Shown here piece after piece: positions 1-9,700 of a stretch of 64,000 nt of DNA. The translations under genes were made by a program, and so were the position numbers. The DNA comes from Clostridia bacterium (GTDB lineage Bacteria; Bacillota; Clostridia; UBA1381). Where the stretch lies: the NCBI GenBank assembly GCA_017621875.1, contig JAGASE010000001.1, positions 186,001 to 250,000 of the forward strand, written 5' to 3'. Numbering within the stretch: position 1 is the first letter of the stretch; each line of letters starts with the position of its first letter. A model generated the notes under the pieces. The model saw only the letters and a list, made by a program, of their open reading frames with translations, searched no databases and was not told the origin of the DNA.

Positions 1-401
1 CTATAGTCGCCGCCGAGCTTTTTTAAGGAGGCACGCTTTTCGCCGGTTGTGTAATGGTCAAGAGTAGGGTCATAGCAGATATTTACGTTGTTATCCTGCT
101 TTTTTGCGTACAGATTCAGGTGACACACCTTCATATTAAAATTTACCAGTGTGGACTGCTCCGGAAACTCCTTTATCGCAAGCTCTGTACTTGTAAGGGT
201 GACAAAGTCCTCATCGTCAAGATAGGAGTTGTTATTGATATGTTCATGGTCGGTAATGGCAAGGAAACTGTAGCCATGTGACTTAAACAGCTCCTTAAGC
301 TCCTCCGGCGAAAGCTTTCCGTCCGAAAGATTGCTGTGGCAATGCATATTACCTTTGTAAAAATTCATGTTGCTGTCAAGTAAAATTTTCTTTTTATCCA
401 T
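1..401 (-). CDS. PHP-domain phosphoesterase, 3' part cut by window edge
   Basis: Only the first 133 codons are inside the window; the gene continues beyond position 1. The start is the ATG at 399-401, preceded by a GAGGG ribosome site. Near the N terminus the protein reads MHCHSNLSDG, the metal-binding HxHxxxSDG motif that opens PHP domains, followed about 25 residues later by ITDHEHI, the second PHP motif. PHP proteins are metal-dependent phosphoesterases, including histidinol phosphatase, polymerase proofreading domains and nucleotide or oligonucleotide phosphatases. No signal peptide is seen, so a cytoplasmic enzyme is expected. It is divergent from the secreted metallophosphoesterase at 631. 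The family is certain; the substrate cannot be inferred from this fragment. Confidence 0.85.
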   Translation of the reverse strand, partial: MDKKKILLDSNMNFYKGNMHCHSNLSDGKLSPEELKELFKSHGYSFLAITDHEHINNNSYLDDEDFVTLTSTELAIKEFPEQSTLVNFNMKVCHLNLYAKKQDNNVNICYDPTLDHYTTGEKRASLKKLGGDY

Positions 402-439
402 TTCAATACCCTCTTTTATGTAGGTTTTCTTTAACTAAA

Positions 440-468
440 ATTATATATACAAATGATTGAAATGTCAA
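440..468 (-). promoter_or_regulatory. Sigma-A-type promoter for the PHP gene
   Basis: Read on the minus strand, a perfect TTGACA (463-468) and a perfect TATAAT (440-445) are separated by 17 bp. The -10 lies about 40 bp upstream of the ATG at 401. Confidence 0.75.
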
Positions 469-523
469 GACGCGAGGGCAAAAAGAAAGTTACAAAAATC
501 CGAAATGACAATACCATAATCAA

Positions 524-552
524 TTGACTTTGCATTAGAATAATCGCATAAT
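524..552 (+). promoter_or_regulatory. Promoter for the secreted metallophosphoesterase
   Basis: TTGACT (524-529), a 17-bp spacer and CATAAT (547-552). This leaves a leader of about 70 nt before the ATG at 631. The stretch 402-630 holds only the two divergent promoters. Confidence 0.6.
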
Positions 553-630
553 TTAATTAACAAGGGCAGGGCGGAGACTTTTACGGCTTGAGGATGTCTC
601 GGTTTTGCGGTTAAGGAGGAATAAATAAAA

Positions 631-3600
631 ATGAAAAAAAGATTGTTAGGAATTATACTTACGCTGTCAATGCTGATGAGTGTGGTCAGCGGATTCCCGA
701 TGCGTGCTCTTGCTCAGGCGGATATTAATGATACTGTCGATACATGGGGAGTGCAGGATTTGGATGACTTCACATCATCAATCAGGCTTTTGGCATCGGG
801 AAAACCTTCGTCGGGCTGTACCGGCTGTGTTCTTGCTAATACCGACTATGGCTTTGCATATTATGCACATAATGGAGGCTTTGGAACGGATCACCATATT
901 GATGTTGCAAACGTATACAGCGGGAATTATGCCGTCGAGTTTGATATGTTTTTTGATGACATAGACCATTCATTCGCATCGGCATCGACCAAGTCGGACG
1001 TATTTCGTGCAAAAGTGACCGAAAAAGGCAGCAGCGGGGATACGGTGCTTTATTACAGTAATTTGGTAAACCCGTGGAATATAGGAAACTGGGAGGACAC
1101 AACCACCACTAAGTTAACTATAGCAGATGACTCCGGCAGTGGAATTTCGGCAAAGTATGCGAGTGCGGAGCGTAAATATAAAGGCTCGGTGAGTGACGCG
1201 ATGCCTTCATATCTTAATACCAGAATAATTGTAGATGTCGAAAACGGAAAAAACTATTTTTGCTGGAAATGGAATACCTCAGAAAATTGGATTACTGTGA
1301 AAAATCACAGCTTTTCTGCTGCAGCAAGCAGTGCAGATGCGGTTACACAGCTTGAGCTTTTGGTTGCTGTAGGCGTTGGTATAGACAACTTCAAGGTTTT
1401 ACGTCCAAAGAGCAATATTGTTCAGATACCGCAGGAGTATACATACTATGATTTGGTTGATCTTGATGCGGAGAACATGATTGTAAATCCGCATTTCGGA
1501 ACGCCCGTGTTTACAGAACCGGGAGCGAGCTTTACCGCAGAGTTTACCTGCAGTGATTCCGATGTGGATTTTACCGAGGGAAGCTTTGATGTGTATATTG
1601 AAAACGAATACAAATCATGGTATGCCGCCTCATCTGTGCCTGCTGCCGGTGACATTTATTTAGGCACTAAAAAGGGATATACCGTAGATATAACAGTGCC
1701 GGAGGATATTACGCCGGAGCTTTTGAATCTTTACATGGTGCATAGAGGTGAAAGCGGCATAGCGGACGCAGAATATTTTGCACCTAAGTCTGTTCAGGTA
1801 ACCGAGGAGCTGGAGCAGGACTTCTATTCTGTGGCAATTTCCGATACCCATATCAACAAATGGGGAGGACCGGAATATGCATCGAAAAACGCAAGAGTTC
1901 TTGAGTTCTTTAACAAAGCAATCTCTATTGGCGGAGCGAGATATCTTTCTCATATGGGCGATATAAACGACAATGTTTCTAAGGACAGAAAAACAAGCCT
2001 CAAGGAGACCTTTGTGCGTGCGTTTGAAGACAGCGATGTTCCGCTGATTGTGGTCGGCGGAAACCATGAGTATGATACCTATACTTATCCTGCTATATCG
2101 GAGATCGCGGCTTCGGATAAGGCACAGATAACCTACGAGGAATACAAAAATGCTGAAGAGGGGACATATATTGATGCAACTTCCTCCTCAGAAAGTAATT
2201 ATCAGCTGTATAATACCTTTGATGAAAAGAGCTTTGATGAGTTCTTCGGCACAAAAACGGCTCTTATAACCATGGGCGAGGATATGGTTATTGCAAAGCA
2301 CGACTTCGGTGCATGGCAAAAGCTCACAGGTGAAGGCTCTGTGTTTATCAAATTGAGAGACGCACTTGCACAGGCGTGGGATGCCTCAAGTGCCGATTAC
2401 AGAATTATCTATCAGCATACCGAAAATACGGGAAAGGAAAACAACAATCCCGAAACCTACGGAATGGCGGCTTTTATGTCCCCGTATTACCATGCAGATT
2501 ATCTTGCACAAAATCCGCAGGAATATGATATACAGTATACAGGTCACTATCACAAAACTTATGTGAGAAATGAAAAGGTTTTGACGCTCGGTGGCGGCGG
2601 AAAAGGCGAGGCAAACTGGCAGGGACACGGAGTAATCTCTAACTTCGCATATGATGCGTCCGCTGATAAGAAGTGGACCAACAGCAGCGAGCAGCTTCTT
2701 GAAGAATATGCCGAGCTTGATGAAAATGGAACGGGGACATATAATAAAGAGGTCGTTGATGAGATACAAACGGACTTCATTGACAGCTTTAATCTGATGA
2801 CAGAGGCGATTGAAGAGCGTTTTTATAACCCCAATGACGGAACCTCTGATTATAACATAGCGACCGTAAAGAATATGATTGATTTTAACTTCTATGACGG
2901 CAGAGTTAGATTTATAATGCAACCGGGGACATATAAAGTGGACGGCGGCGAGCTGCTCAGCCAGTACACCTCGTATGACGATACAAAAACGATAGTTATT
3001 GCAAAGGTGAACATTCCGGCAGGAAGCGAAATCACACCTTCCTATGTGAACGTTGTATGTCAGCCGCAGGAAAGCGTGGAGCAGGCGACAGAGCTGGTAT
3101 TAAAGGGTGCGGAAACCGGATTTGTTTCGGCAGATACCGCATATCTTGACATTGTATCAAATACCGACATTGTTAAAAGCACATTTACGCAGGAGAGCAT
3201 TGCGGTTAAGAATAATGGGTTTGATACGGCAGTTACCGTAACCTATCCTGATGTTAAAACTGCGAGAATTAACTTTACCGATAAGCTTTTGCCGAACAGT
3301 AAATATACCGTAACGCTTTCAGATAACGTACAGACAAGTGGTGATATGACCGATACGAAAAGGAGCTTTGAGTTTGTCGCGCTGCCTGATGAAGGCGTTG
3401 AGTTTATCAGGGAAACCGTTACTACCTTTGGTGCAGCCGGAGAGGTGCTGAAAAATATGACGACTACAATAGACGGAGAGGATAAAAAGTTATCCGATGT
3501 TGTTTATGAAAACTATGTTGTTGATTATACGCTTGCAATCCCCGGATATGGAAATGATGACGGAGTTGTAGAGCCTGAGCATGTTTCGGAGACGGGTTCA

Positions 3601-4539
3601 CGTCTTGACTGGTTTATATACACATATGACGATGACGGAGTGCTGAAAAATATTCGTCCGAATAATTTGAAGCCAAGTCTTAACTATACAAATCCTGAGG
3701 TTCTTGCCTATGTGGGAACGAATATAAGCGGCGGCAAGGTGTCGTTGTCGGAATCTATTCTTCCGAATCCTGTTAATATAAGGTCGGAAAATGCATATGA
3801 TTTCCGTGTTGTAAAGGTTGGAGAAACATGGACGCTTTATGTAAAAAATGTGAGCGATGCAAGCTATGATGTATTGTTTACCGTCAGCGGAAAGGATAAA
3901 AACGTCTATGCCAACGAGGGATATACAAGCCTTTATACATCTGTACCGGGCTCGCACACCTATTGGTATAATTATATCGTATATCCGATTGAGGCTGCTG
4001 TGAGTGTGTCGGAAGAGGTAGGAGCAGAATTTGATGTAAGCTTTGGCGTGCAGCCGGAAAATCTTGATACGGTAACGGTAGAGGGACTGGGCGACATTAC
4101 ATTTGAAAAGCTTTCTCCAAAGACCTATAAGGCTACAATGCCGGATACGTGGACAAAAAATTCCGATGCATGCAGTGTAGCTCTTGATAGCGTAAGCGAC
4201 ATTTACGGAAATGCACTCGGCAAGCTGGAGCTTGCTGCTGAGGAATATGAAGTCAGCTTTGATAAGGTTGAGATTTCGGCGGCAGAGACCGGATATAAGA
4301 TTAACGTGACGGCAAGAAAGAACTGGAGCTTGCCGGAAAATGCAAAGCTTGTATGTGCAAGCTATGACGGTACGGCATTTGATAATGTACAGCTGATTGA
4401 CGCAGCCGAGGCAAGCTATAACGGAAGCGATTTTGAATTTACGCTAAAATCAGACGTTTCAAATCCGATAATCAAAGTGTTCTGCATTGATGCAGTGGGC
4501 ATGACGCCTCTTGCACAAAAGCAGTTACCTACAGATTAA
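631..4539 (+). CDS. Large secreted calcineurin-like metallophosphoesterase
   Basis: The 1302-residue protein starts with a clear signal peptide (MKKR, a hydrophobic core, cleavage near ALAQ about residue 29), and AAGGAGG lies upstream of the ATG. The first 270 residues look like a beta-rich, possibly ligand-binding region. The calcineurin-like phosphoesterase domain covers about residues 395-690: SDTHIN (DxH) near 405, GDIND near 441, GNHEYD near 475 and GHYHKT near 637. These are the bimetal ligands of the family, so the enzyme should be active. After it comes an Ig-like segment resembling Big_5 (about 830-930), then further beta-rich repeats. No sortase or SLH anchor is seen, so it is probably released or wall-associated. 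Likely substrates are extracellular phosphate esters or nucleotides, which is inference. The gene ends at a shared convergent terminator. Confidence 0.85.
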   Translation: MKKRLLGIILTLSMLMSVVSGFPMRALAQADINDTVDTWGVQDLDDFTSSIRLLASGKPSSGCTGCVLANTDYGFAYYAHNGGFGTDHHIDVANVYSGNYAVEFDMFFDDIDHSFASASTKSDVFRAKVTEKGSSGDTVLYYSNLVNPWNIGNWEDTTTTKLTIADDSGSGISAKYASAERKYKGSVSDAMPSYLNTRIIVDVENGKNYFCWKWNTSENWITVKNHSFSAAASSADAVTQLELLVAVGVGIDNFKVLRPKSNIVQIPQEYTYYDLVDLDAENMIVNPHFGTPVFTEPGASFTAEFTCSDSDVDFTEGSFDVYIENEYKSWYAASSVPAAGDIYLGTKKGYTVDITVPEDITPELLNLYMVHRGESGIADAEYFAPKSVQVTEELEQDFYSVAISDTHINKWGGPEYASKNARVLEFFNKAISIGGARYLSHMGDINDNVSKDRKTSLKETFVRAFEDSDVPLIVVGGNHEYDTYTYPAISEIAASDKAQITYEEYKNAEEGTYIDATSSSESNYQLYNTFDEKSFDEFFGTKTALITMGEDMVIAKHDFGAWQKLTGEGSVFIKLRDALAQAWDASSADYRIIYQHTENTGKENNNPETYGMAAFMSPYYHADYLAQNPQEYDIQYTGHYHKTYVRNEKVLTLGGGGKGEANWQGHGVISNFAYDASADKKWTNSSEQLLEEYAELDENGTGTYNKEVVDEIQTDFIDSFNLMTEAIEERFYNPNDGTSDYNIATVKNMIDFNFYDGRVRFIMQPGTYKVDGGELLSQYTSYDDTKTIVIAKVNIPAGSEITPSYVNVVCQPQESVEQATELVLKGAETGFVSADTAYLDIVSNTDIVKSTFTQESIAVKNNGFDTAVTVTYPDVKTARINFTDKLLPNSKYTVTLSDNVQTSGDMTDTKRSFEFVALPDEGVEFIRETVTTFGAAGEVLKNMTTTIDGEDKKLSDVVYENYVVDYTLAIPGYGNDDGVVEPEHVSETGSRLDWFIYTYDDDGVLKNIRPNNLKPSLNYTNPEVLAYVGTNISGGKVSLSESILPNPVNIRSENAYDFRVVKVGETWTLYVKNVSDASYDVLFTVSGKDKNVYANEGYTSLYTSVPGSHTYWYNYIVYPIEAAVSVSEEVGAEFDVSFGVQPENLDTVTVEGLGDITFEKLSPKTYKATMPDTWTKNSDACSVALDSVSDIYGNALGKLELAAEEYEVSFDKVEISAAETGYKINVTARKNWSLPENAKLVCASYDGTAFDNVQLIDAAEASYNGSDFEFTLKSDVSNPIIKVFCIDAVGMTPLAQKQLPTD

Positions 4540-4548
4540 CAAACAAAA

Positions 4549-4584
4549 AGGGGTTGTAAAAAAACTTGTTTTTTTACAACCCCT
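4549..4584. terminator. Bidirectional intrinsic terminator
   Basis: Perfect 16-bp inverted repeat (AGGGGTTGTAAAAAAA, loop CTTG, and its complement). It has A and T runs on both sides of a GC core, so it can stop transcription from both convergent genes (metallophosphoesterase on plus, DUF5107 gene on minus). Confidence 0.9.
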
Positions 4585-4602
4585 ATTATGTCTACTGTCT
4601 GA

Positions 4603-6567
4603 TTAATGCATTCTGAAATCCAGTTCATAAGGTAACGGATATTTTTCATAAATTTCATCATCAGTGATTTCTGTTATTTCATCTGCTGCAAGCATTTTTC
4701 TGTGAATTTGGAGCCAGATGTGAGAAATTGAAAATTCACCTTCTTTTATATCGGGCATTACAAAATTATCCATTAAGATTGCAAGAGCTTCCTCATATCT
4801 GTCGGTTTCTGTAAGTGCCAATGCATAGAACATTTTAAGTCTGCCGTCTGCTTTGAGGTTTTGGGGAATATCTTGCTCGTAAACCTCCGTCCACTTTTTA
4901 AAATTCTTTGTTGCCGCAAGTGCCTCAGCATAATTTACCCAAAGAGGCTGATAATCATTCTTTTCAGCGATTGCCTTTTCCATATATTCACTCGCTTTTA
5001 CAAGATTCCGGTATTCATTCTTTTCAATCTGAGCAAGATTGCGATAGCTCCATGCATTAGGTTCAAGCTCAACGGATTTTAAAAATGCTTTATACGCACC
5101 GTCTATGTTACCGTTAGTTGCAAAAATTGTAACACCAAGCTGATTAAATTTGTACCAGCTGTCTTTTGTCGCTTTCAGCTTTTCAATCCAAAATTCACCC
5201 TTAACATAGCTCTTTATGGGAGCGTTTTTATTAGGAATATCAAGCTCACCGGTTTTTAAAAGCTTTACCCATTCTGCACATTCTCCGTTTACCGATGCCT
5301 CCGGAAAATCAAGATGATTGCTTATCGGGGCTTCACGAATCATATTCTCAATCGCACCCCATCCACTTCCCATATATTTGAGCTCTCCTTTTCCGGCAAT
5401 CTCAAATTCTGCATTCTCAACAATCATCTGTTGTTTATTAATGTTATTTTTCACCTCATCAATAACACAATTCCAGTCCCTGCCGTGCAGGATTTCGGGA
5501 TTACCCTGAAACGCTCCATACCCCTCTGTCCAGCTAAGTGTTGATTTTGCCGCCATGGGAAAATGTTCAAGCTGAGTTTTAAGTAATCCTGCCTGAATTT
5601 CTATATACTTCTTTCCGCAGTCAGAGAGCCATTCGTTCCAATGCTTTCCTCCGGCACCCTCTCCCCAAGCAAACACCTTTCTGCCCGTAAGCTCAGGGGT
5701 TGACATATGAATAAGACCGTAGCCCGCTTCATTAACAGCGGTTATCCACTTCTTTTCATTTTCCGGAATTTTATAAAAGAAATCTCTTGAACGCTCAAGA
5801 TTAGTTGTGTATGTAACATCAACACCGTCATTAACGGGAATATCTGCATTTCCGAGGAAGTATGCACCCTCTTCATATGCACATCGGAATGATTGTTCAC
5901 AAGGTGCAATTACTCTTGTGTCAGGTGTTTCGTCAACTGCAATATTTGACCACCAGTACATATATACTTCATTATCAGAGGTATTCTCAATTTCAGGGCG
6001 GACAAGCAGAACATCTTTTTCAAGTTTAGCCGTTATGGAATATGCTACACCTCTTATACGCTCATATTCATACATTCTGAGCATCGGATTTCCGTCTTTA
6101 TCCTTGAGTTCTTCTGCAAAAAGTGGTGAACAAGTCCACATATTATGCCCTTTTATGCCAATATTCCACTCAACACCGCCGCTAAACCATGCATTGCGGA
6201 GTGCAAGATTACCCGGCTGAAATACATCATTTGCGTAAAGCAATTCCTTGCCTGCCTTTTTGTCATAAAGAGACCAGAGTCTACCGCCCAGTGATGTTAC
6301 AAATGTAGCTTTCAGGTATTCATTTTCCAGAACTGCTGCATCAAGCTCCAAATCAATCCTCGCTCTGTCATACTGATTTTGCACCTGATGAGGAAGAAGC
6401 GTGGGAATCATACCCTTACCCATATATTTCCGTTCCTCATCTGTTACCTCAGGAAGTATTGTCAGCGGTGCTCTTATATAATCGTCATTTTTTATATCGG
6501 GCAGACAGCTTGTCTCACCAAAATTTACGCCTTTAATTTTAAATTTTTCAAATGTTAATGTATTCAT
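4603..6567 (-). CDS. DUF5107 domain protein with C-terminal TPR repeats
   Basis: 654 residues, no signal peptide, so cytoplasmic. The N-terminal half carries hallmarks of the DUF5107 family: GGRLWSLYDKKAGKELLY, then NAWFSGGVEWNIG and YMYWWSNIAVDE. This fold is related to the beta-sandwich of carbohydrate-active enzymes. From about residue 470 onward helical pairs typical of tetratricopeptide repeats appear (for example GAYKAFLKSVELEPNAWSYR). DUF5107-TPR proteins are found near sugar-degradation genes in many bacteria, and many are longer than this one. The biochemical activity is not established to my knowledge; a role in oligosaccharide metabolism is inference. A consensus promoter and an upstream palindrome precede the gene, pointing to dedicated regulation. 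Confidence 0.8.
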   Translation of the reverse strand: MNTLTFEKFKIKGVNFGETSCLPDIKNDDYIRAPLTILPEVTDEERKYMGKGMIPTLLPHQVQNQYDRARIDLELDAAVLENEYLKATFVTSLGGRLWSLYDKKAGKELLYANDVFQPGNLALRNAWFSGGVEWNIGIKGHNMWTCSPLFAEELKDKDGNPMLRMYEYERIRGVAYSITAKLEKDVLLVRPEIENTSDNEVYMYWWSNIAVDETPDTRVIAPCEQSFRCAYEEGAYFLGNADIPVNDGVDVTYTTNLERSRDFFYKIPENEKKWITAVNEAGYGLIHMSTPELTGRKVFAWGEGAGGKHWNEWLSDCGKKYIEIQAGLLKTQLEHFPMAAKSTLSWTEGYGAFQGNPEILHGRDWNCVIDEVKNNINKQQMIVENAEFEIAGKGELKYMGSGWGAIENMIREAPISNHLDFPEASVNGECAEWVKLLKTGELDIPNKNAPIKSYVKGEFWIEKLKATKDSWYKFNQLGVTIFATNGNIDGAYKAFLKSVELEPNAWSYRNLAQIEKNEYRNLVKASEYMEKAIAEKNDYQPLWVNYAEALAATKNFKKWTEVYEQDIPQNLKADGRLKMFYALALTETDRYEEALAILMDNFVMPDIKEGEFSISHIWLQIHRKMLAADEITEITDDEIYEKYPLPYELDFRMH

Positions 6568-6617
6568 ATTTCTGCATTTCCTGATATTTTTTAGAAAAAT
6601 ATTGCCAAATCATGCTC

Positions 6618-6697
6618 ATTGTACATTATTTTGTTATGATTGTCAAGGCTTTAATACGCTTTACGGGAAATTTGTTTTCGCAATACAAAATGTATTG
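6618..6697 (-). promoter_or_regulatory. Promoter plus upstream palindrome for the DUF5107 gene
   Basis: On the minus strand TTGACA (6641-6646), a 17-bp spacer and TACAAT (6618-6623) lie about 50 bp before the ATG. About 35 bp upstream of the -35 is the palindrome CAATACAAAATGTATTG (6681-6697, 7-bp arms, 3-bp centre). Its position suits an activator site. The rest of 6568-6798 shows no gene. Confidence 0.65.
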
Positions 6698-6798
6698 ATA
6701 AACCACATAAAACGATATAATATAGGCATCACTTCACTTCACTTGCCGGTGGTTATTTCATAATCTAATGATATGTTTTAGCATATTGACACCCCACA

Positions 6799-9700
6799 TC
6801 ATTTTTTTGAACTTTCATCCTTCTCCTGAAGCTGTTTAATATATGCCATAACCTCCTCCATCTGTGTGTCTCCGTCAAGGTCATGTGCTGCTTTTTGCAT
6901 GTAGTAGTAAAATTTGTAGTCCTTGCCGTTTTGGGCCTCCGATACTTGGTCGATTGCCTTTTGCAGTCCGTTTTGGTCGGAAATGCCGCTTGCCTGCAAT
7001 CCGTACAGCACTTCAAGCTTTTCGCGGTAAAAGGAGTCAGGCACAAGAATATTCAGATGCAACTGTTCCTCCAGAGATTTGAGGTAAGCAGGCAGCCATT
7101 CGCTTTCGGAGATACTGCTGTCGTCCTTCATTTTCAGATACGCGTCCTGCTCATAATTGTAGAAGTAATGTATTTTTTCCTGTGTCCAGAGAACATCGTC
7201 TGCGTCGATGTCCTTTCTGTCACTCATATAGCTTCTGTAGGAAATTGCTTCTTCTGCTGCCTTTAGAAGCCAATGCGTGTCGTCTGTTTGCTCGTACATA
7301 CGGTAACAGATATTTATTCCAAAATCGGTAAGCTGTATCCAGTCGCCCTGAACATTACGGCTGATATATGGTGAGCTGTTACGCTTTTCACGCAGTAAGC
7401 ACCAATGCTCCCAGCACTGATTTGGGGTATAAATTTTTTCTATAAGCTCCTTTGAGGCCGAGAACTGATAGGCAATAAAGCATTCATAATTTACGGCAAA
7501 TTTCACGTTATCTACTTCCCAGTAGTGTGCACACAGCTTTTCTACAATACTTATGGTCCAGGCAAACAGCTCTGCATATTCAGGAGAATCCTTAGGGACG
7601 AGGTCGGTCATGTCACTTTGAAGACTTGATGCTTCCTTGAGCAGTGACAGATACTCCGTATCTGTGATGTCGGAATGGGAAGCCTCCCATGCTTCTATTT
7701 GCTTCTGCTTTTCTTTGACAAGCAAAGAATATTTGCCCCACTTATCCTTTTTGCGTGCCTTGTCGTTTACCAAAAGAATATACAAAAGCTCCTCCGGCAG
7801 CTCCTCGCCGGGCAGCTCCGTTTTGTAAAACTGCTCAATCCTGCGAGCCTCGGCAAGCAACAGCGGACGGTAAGAGGCATCGCAGTCAGTGGTTTTCTTT
7901 TCCACAATTCTTTGGTATTGCGAGATTATGGTTTTCAAAATTTCCGTATCCTTCTTTATAAAGCCGAGCAGTGTATGTGATTTTAAGAAACGCAGCTGAT
8001 TCTGCAGGTCTTCCTCAGCTTGAAAAATAAGCGTCGGGGTCAATTCGACAGGGCAATAACGGGCAGCCTCCTGCAAAAGCTCTGAGGCTTTGTAGTCCAT
8101 GCCGCATTCGTGATAAAGCTCTGCCATTGCCTGCTTTAAGCCGCTGCGGAATACGTTGTTTTGTGCTGCAAGGGCTTTTTGCGTTTCATCGCACTTGTTT
8201 ATCTGCACCCATGCCAGGCGTAAGCATTCTTCCGCATCGGAAAGCGTATCGGGTGTAGCTGTCTGTATAAGTATCAGATAAGAGCGGATAAGATACTGCC
8301 GCTGTTTTTCTTCATATTTTCTTTTTACAATCCATTCGGGGTCGATTTTGCCGAAAATAGCAAGGCACTTTCCTGCCAGGTCAGCCGCAGACGAAGGGTT
8401 ATCGTATCGTACATAGCACTCTGCTATATTCAGATAGAATACAATTCTTGTCCATTTGCCGCCGTTGGGGTCTTTTGACAGCAGCTCGCGGTCGCAGTCT
8501 AAAAGCATTTGGCACCATTTAAACGCTTTTTCCTTCTCCTGATGACGGTCATAGTACTGAACACCGTAAAGATATGACCAGGCAAGCTCATACAAGCGTT
8601 GAAGCGTTCCTTCATGCCGATACAGTATTACAGAATGCTCTGTAAGCTTTTGTAAGTCCTCCTCCATCAGTGCTGCACCGTACATTCCTTTTTTTGCAAA
8701 CATGAGGTCCTTGTCGTCCTTCCAGTTCCAGATGTCCAGACTGAGCCTTAAAACAATCCTTTTATACCGCAGATAGGACAGCATATCCAAAATGCTAAGG
8801 CTTTCCTCCTCTGTTTTGCCTTCCAAAAGGCTGTCGTAAATCTGTATAGCCTCGCGGTACGATTCGAGAAGCTTGCGTTTATGGTCAAATTCGTGTTTTG
8901 TTACTCTTTCTAAGGCATAGGCTTGCGAATAGTAGGAATATCCTAATCTGCGGCGAAACAGCTCAAGAGGACAAAGTCCTGATAGATATTCATATTGCTC
9001 TCGGAAAGCATTGATGTATTTTTGTGCAAAGTCGGCTTTGGTGCAGTTGATACGCGAGTTAAGAAGATTTGCATACTGGATTCGTTCGTCGATGGTAGGG
9101 AACAGGGTGATACGCTGTTCAAACCAAGGCGTGATATCCTTAATAAGTGCGGAAGCATAGCTGTACTGATTGTGATTATTGTATTCCTCGGCAAGCTGAA
9201 CATACTGCGAGTATATCATATGATAGCTCATTTTCTCCTGAGGCTTGCAGGTTTCCCATGATTTCAGCTGCATTGTCGAACGCATGATATGAAGGTGCTG
9301 GTGCAGTGATTTCAGGCGTTCCAAGACTTTTTCCGACTCGACATGCTCTACTGCCTGCCAGAATACGAGCAGCATGCCTACTTCGACGGAAAGCCAATTT
9401 ATCGTTTCTTTAAGAGATTCGTCACCTATATCGGTTTTTTTGTTAAGCTCTCGTATGCGTTTGTCGACAGCACTCCATTTTTTATTGAAACGCCGCTCTG
9501 ATAAAATTGCGAGAAGTGTAAGGATATACTCACGCGTATCGTCAGGTTCGGGAGCGGCAATGGAAAAATACAGTTGGTCAACTGTATCCCAAGAGGTCAG
9601 GTAGGGCTGTGCGTCATCTAAGTATTTAAGCAGCGATAATTCCGCCAAATGTACGTAGTACAAGGTTTTTTTCGATTTTACGTCATTTTTTGCAGCACAA

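Noticed and set aside
2386-2922. 178-codon minus-strand open frame inside the metallophosphoesterase gene
   Set aside because: It lies wholly within a gene with intact catalytic motifs, has no ribosome site and shows no protein family pattern; a shadow frame.
6695-6721. Possible plus-strand promoter TTGATA ... TATAAT
   Set aside because: The spacer is only 15 bp and no plus-strand gene follows.
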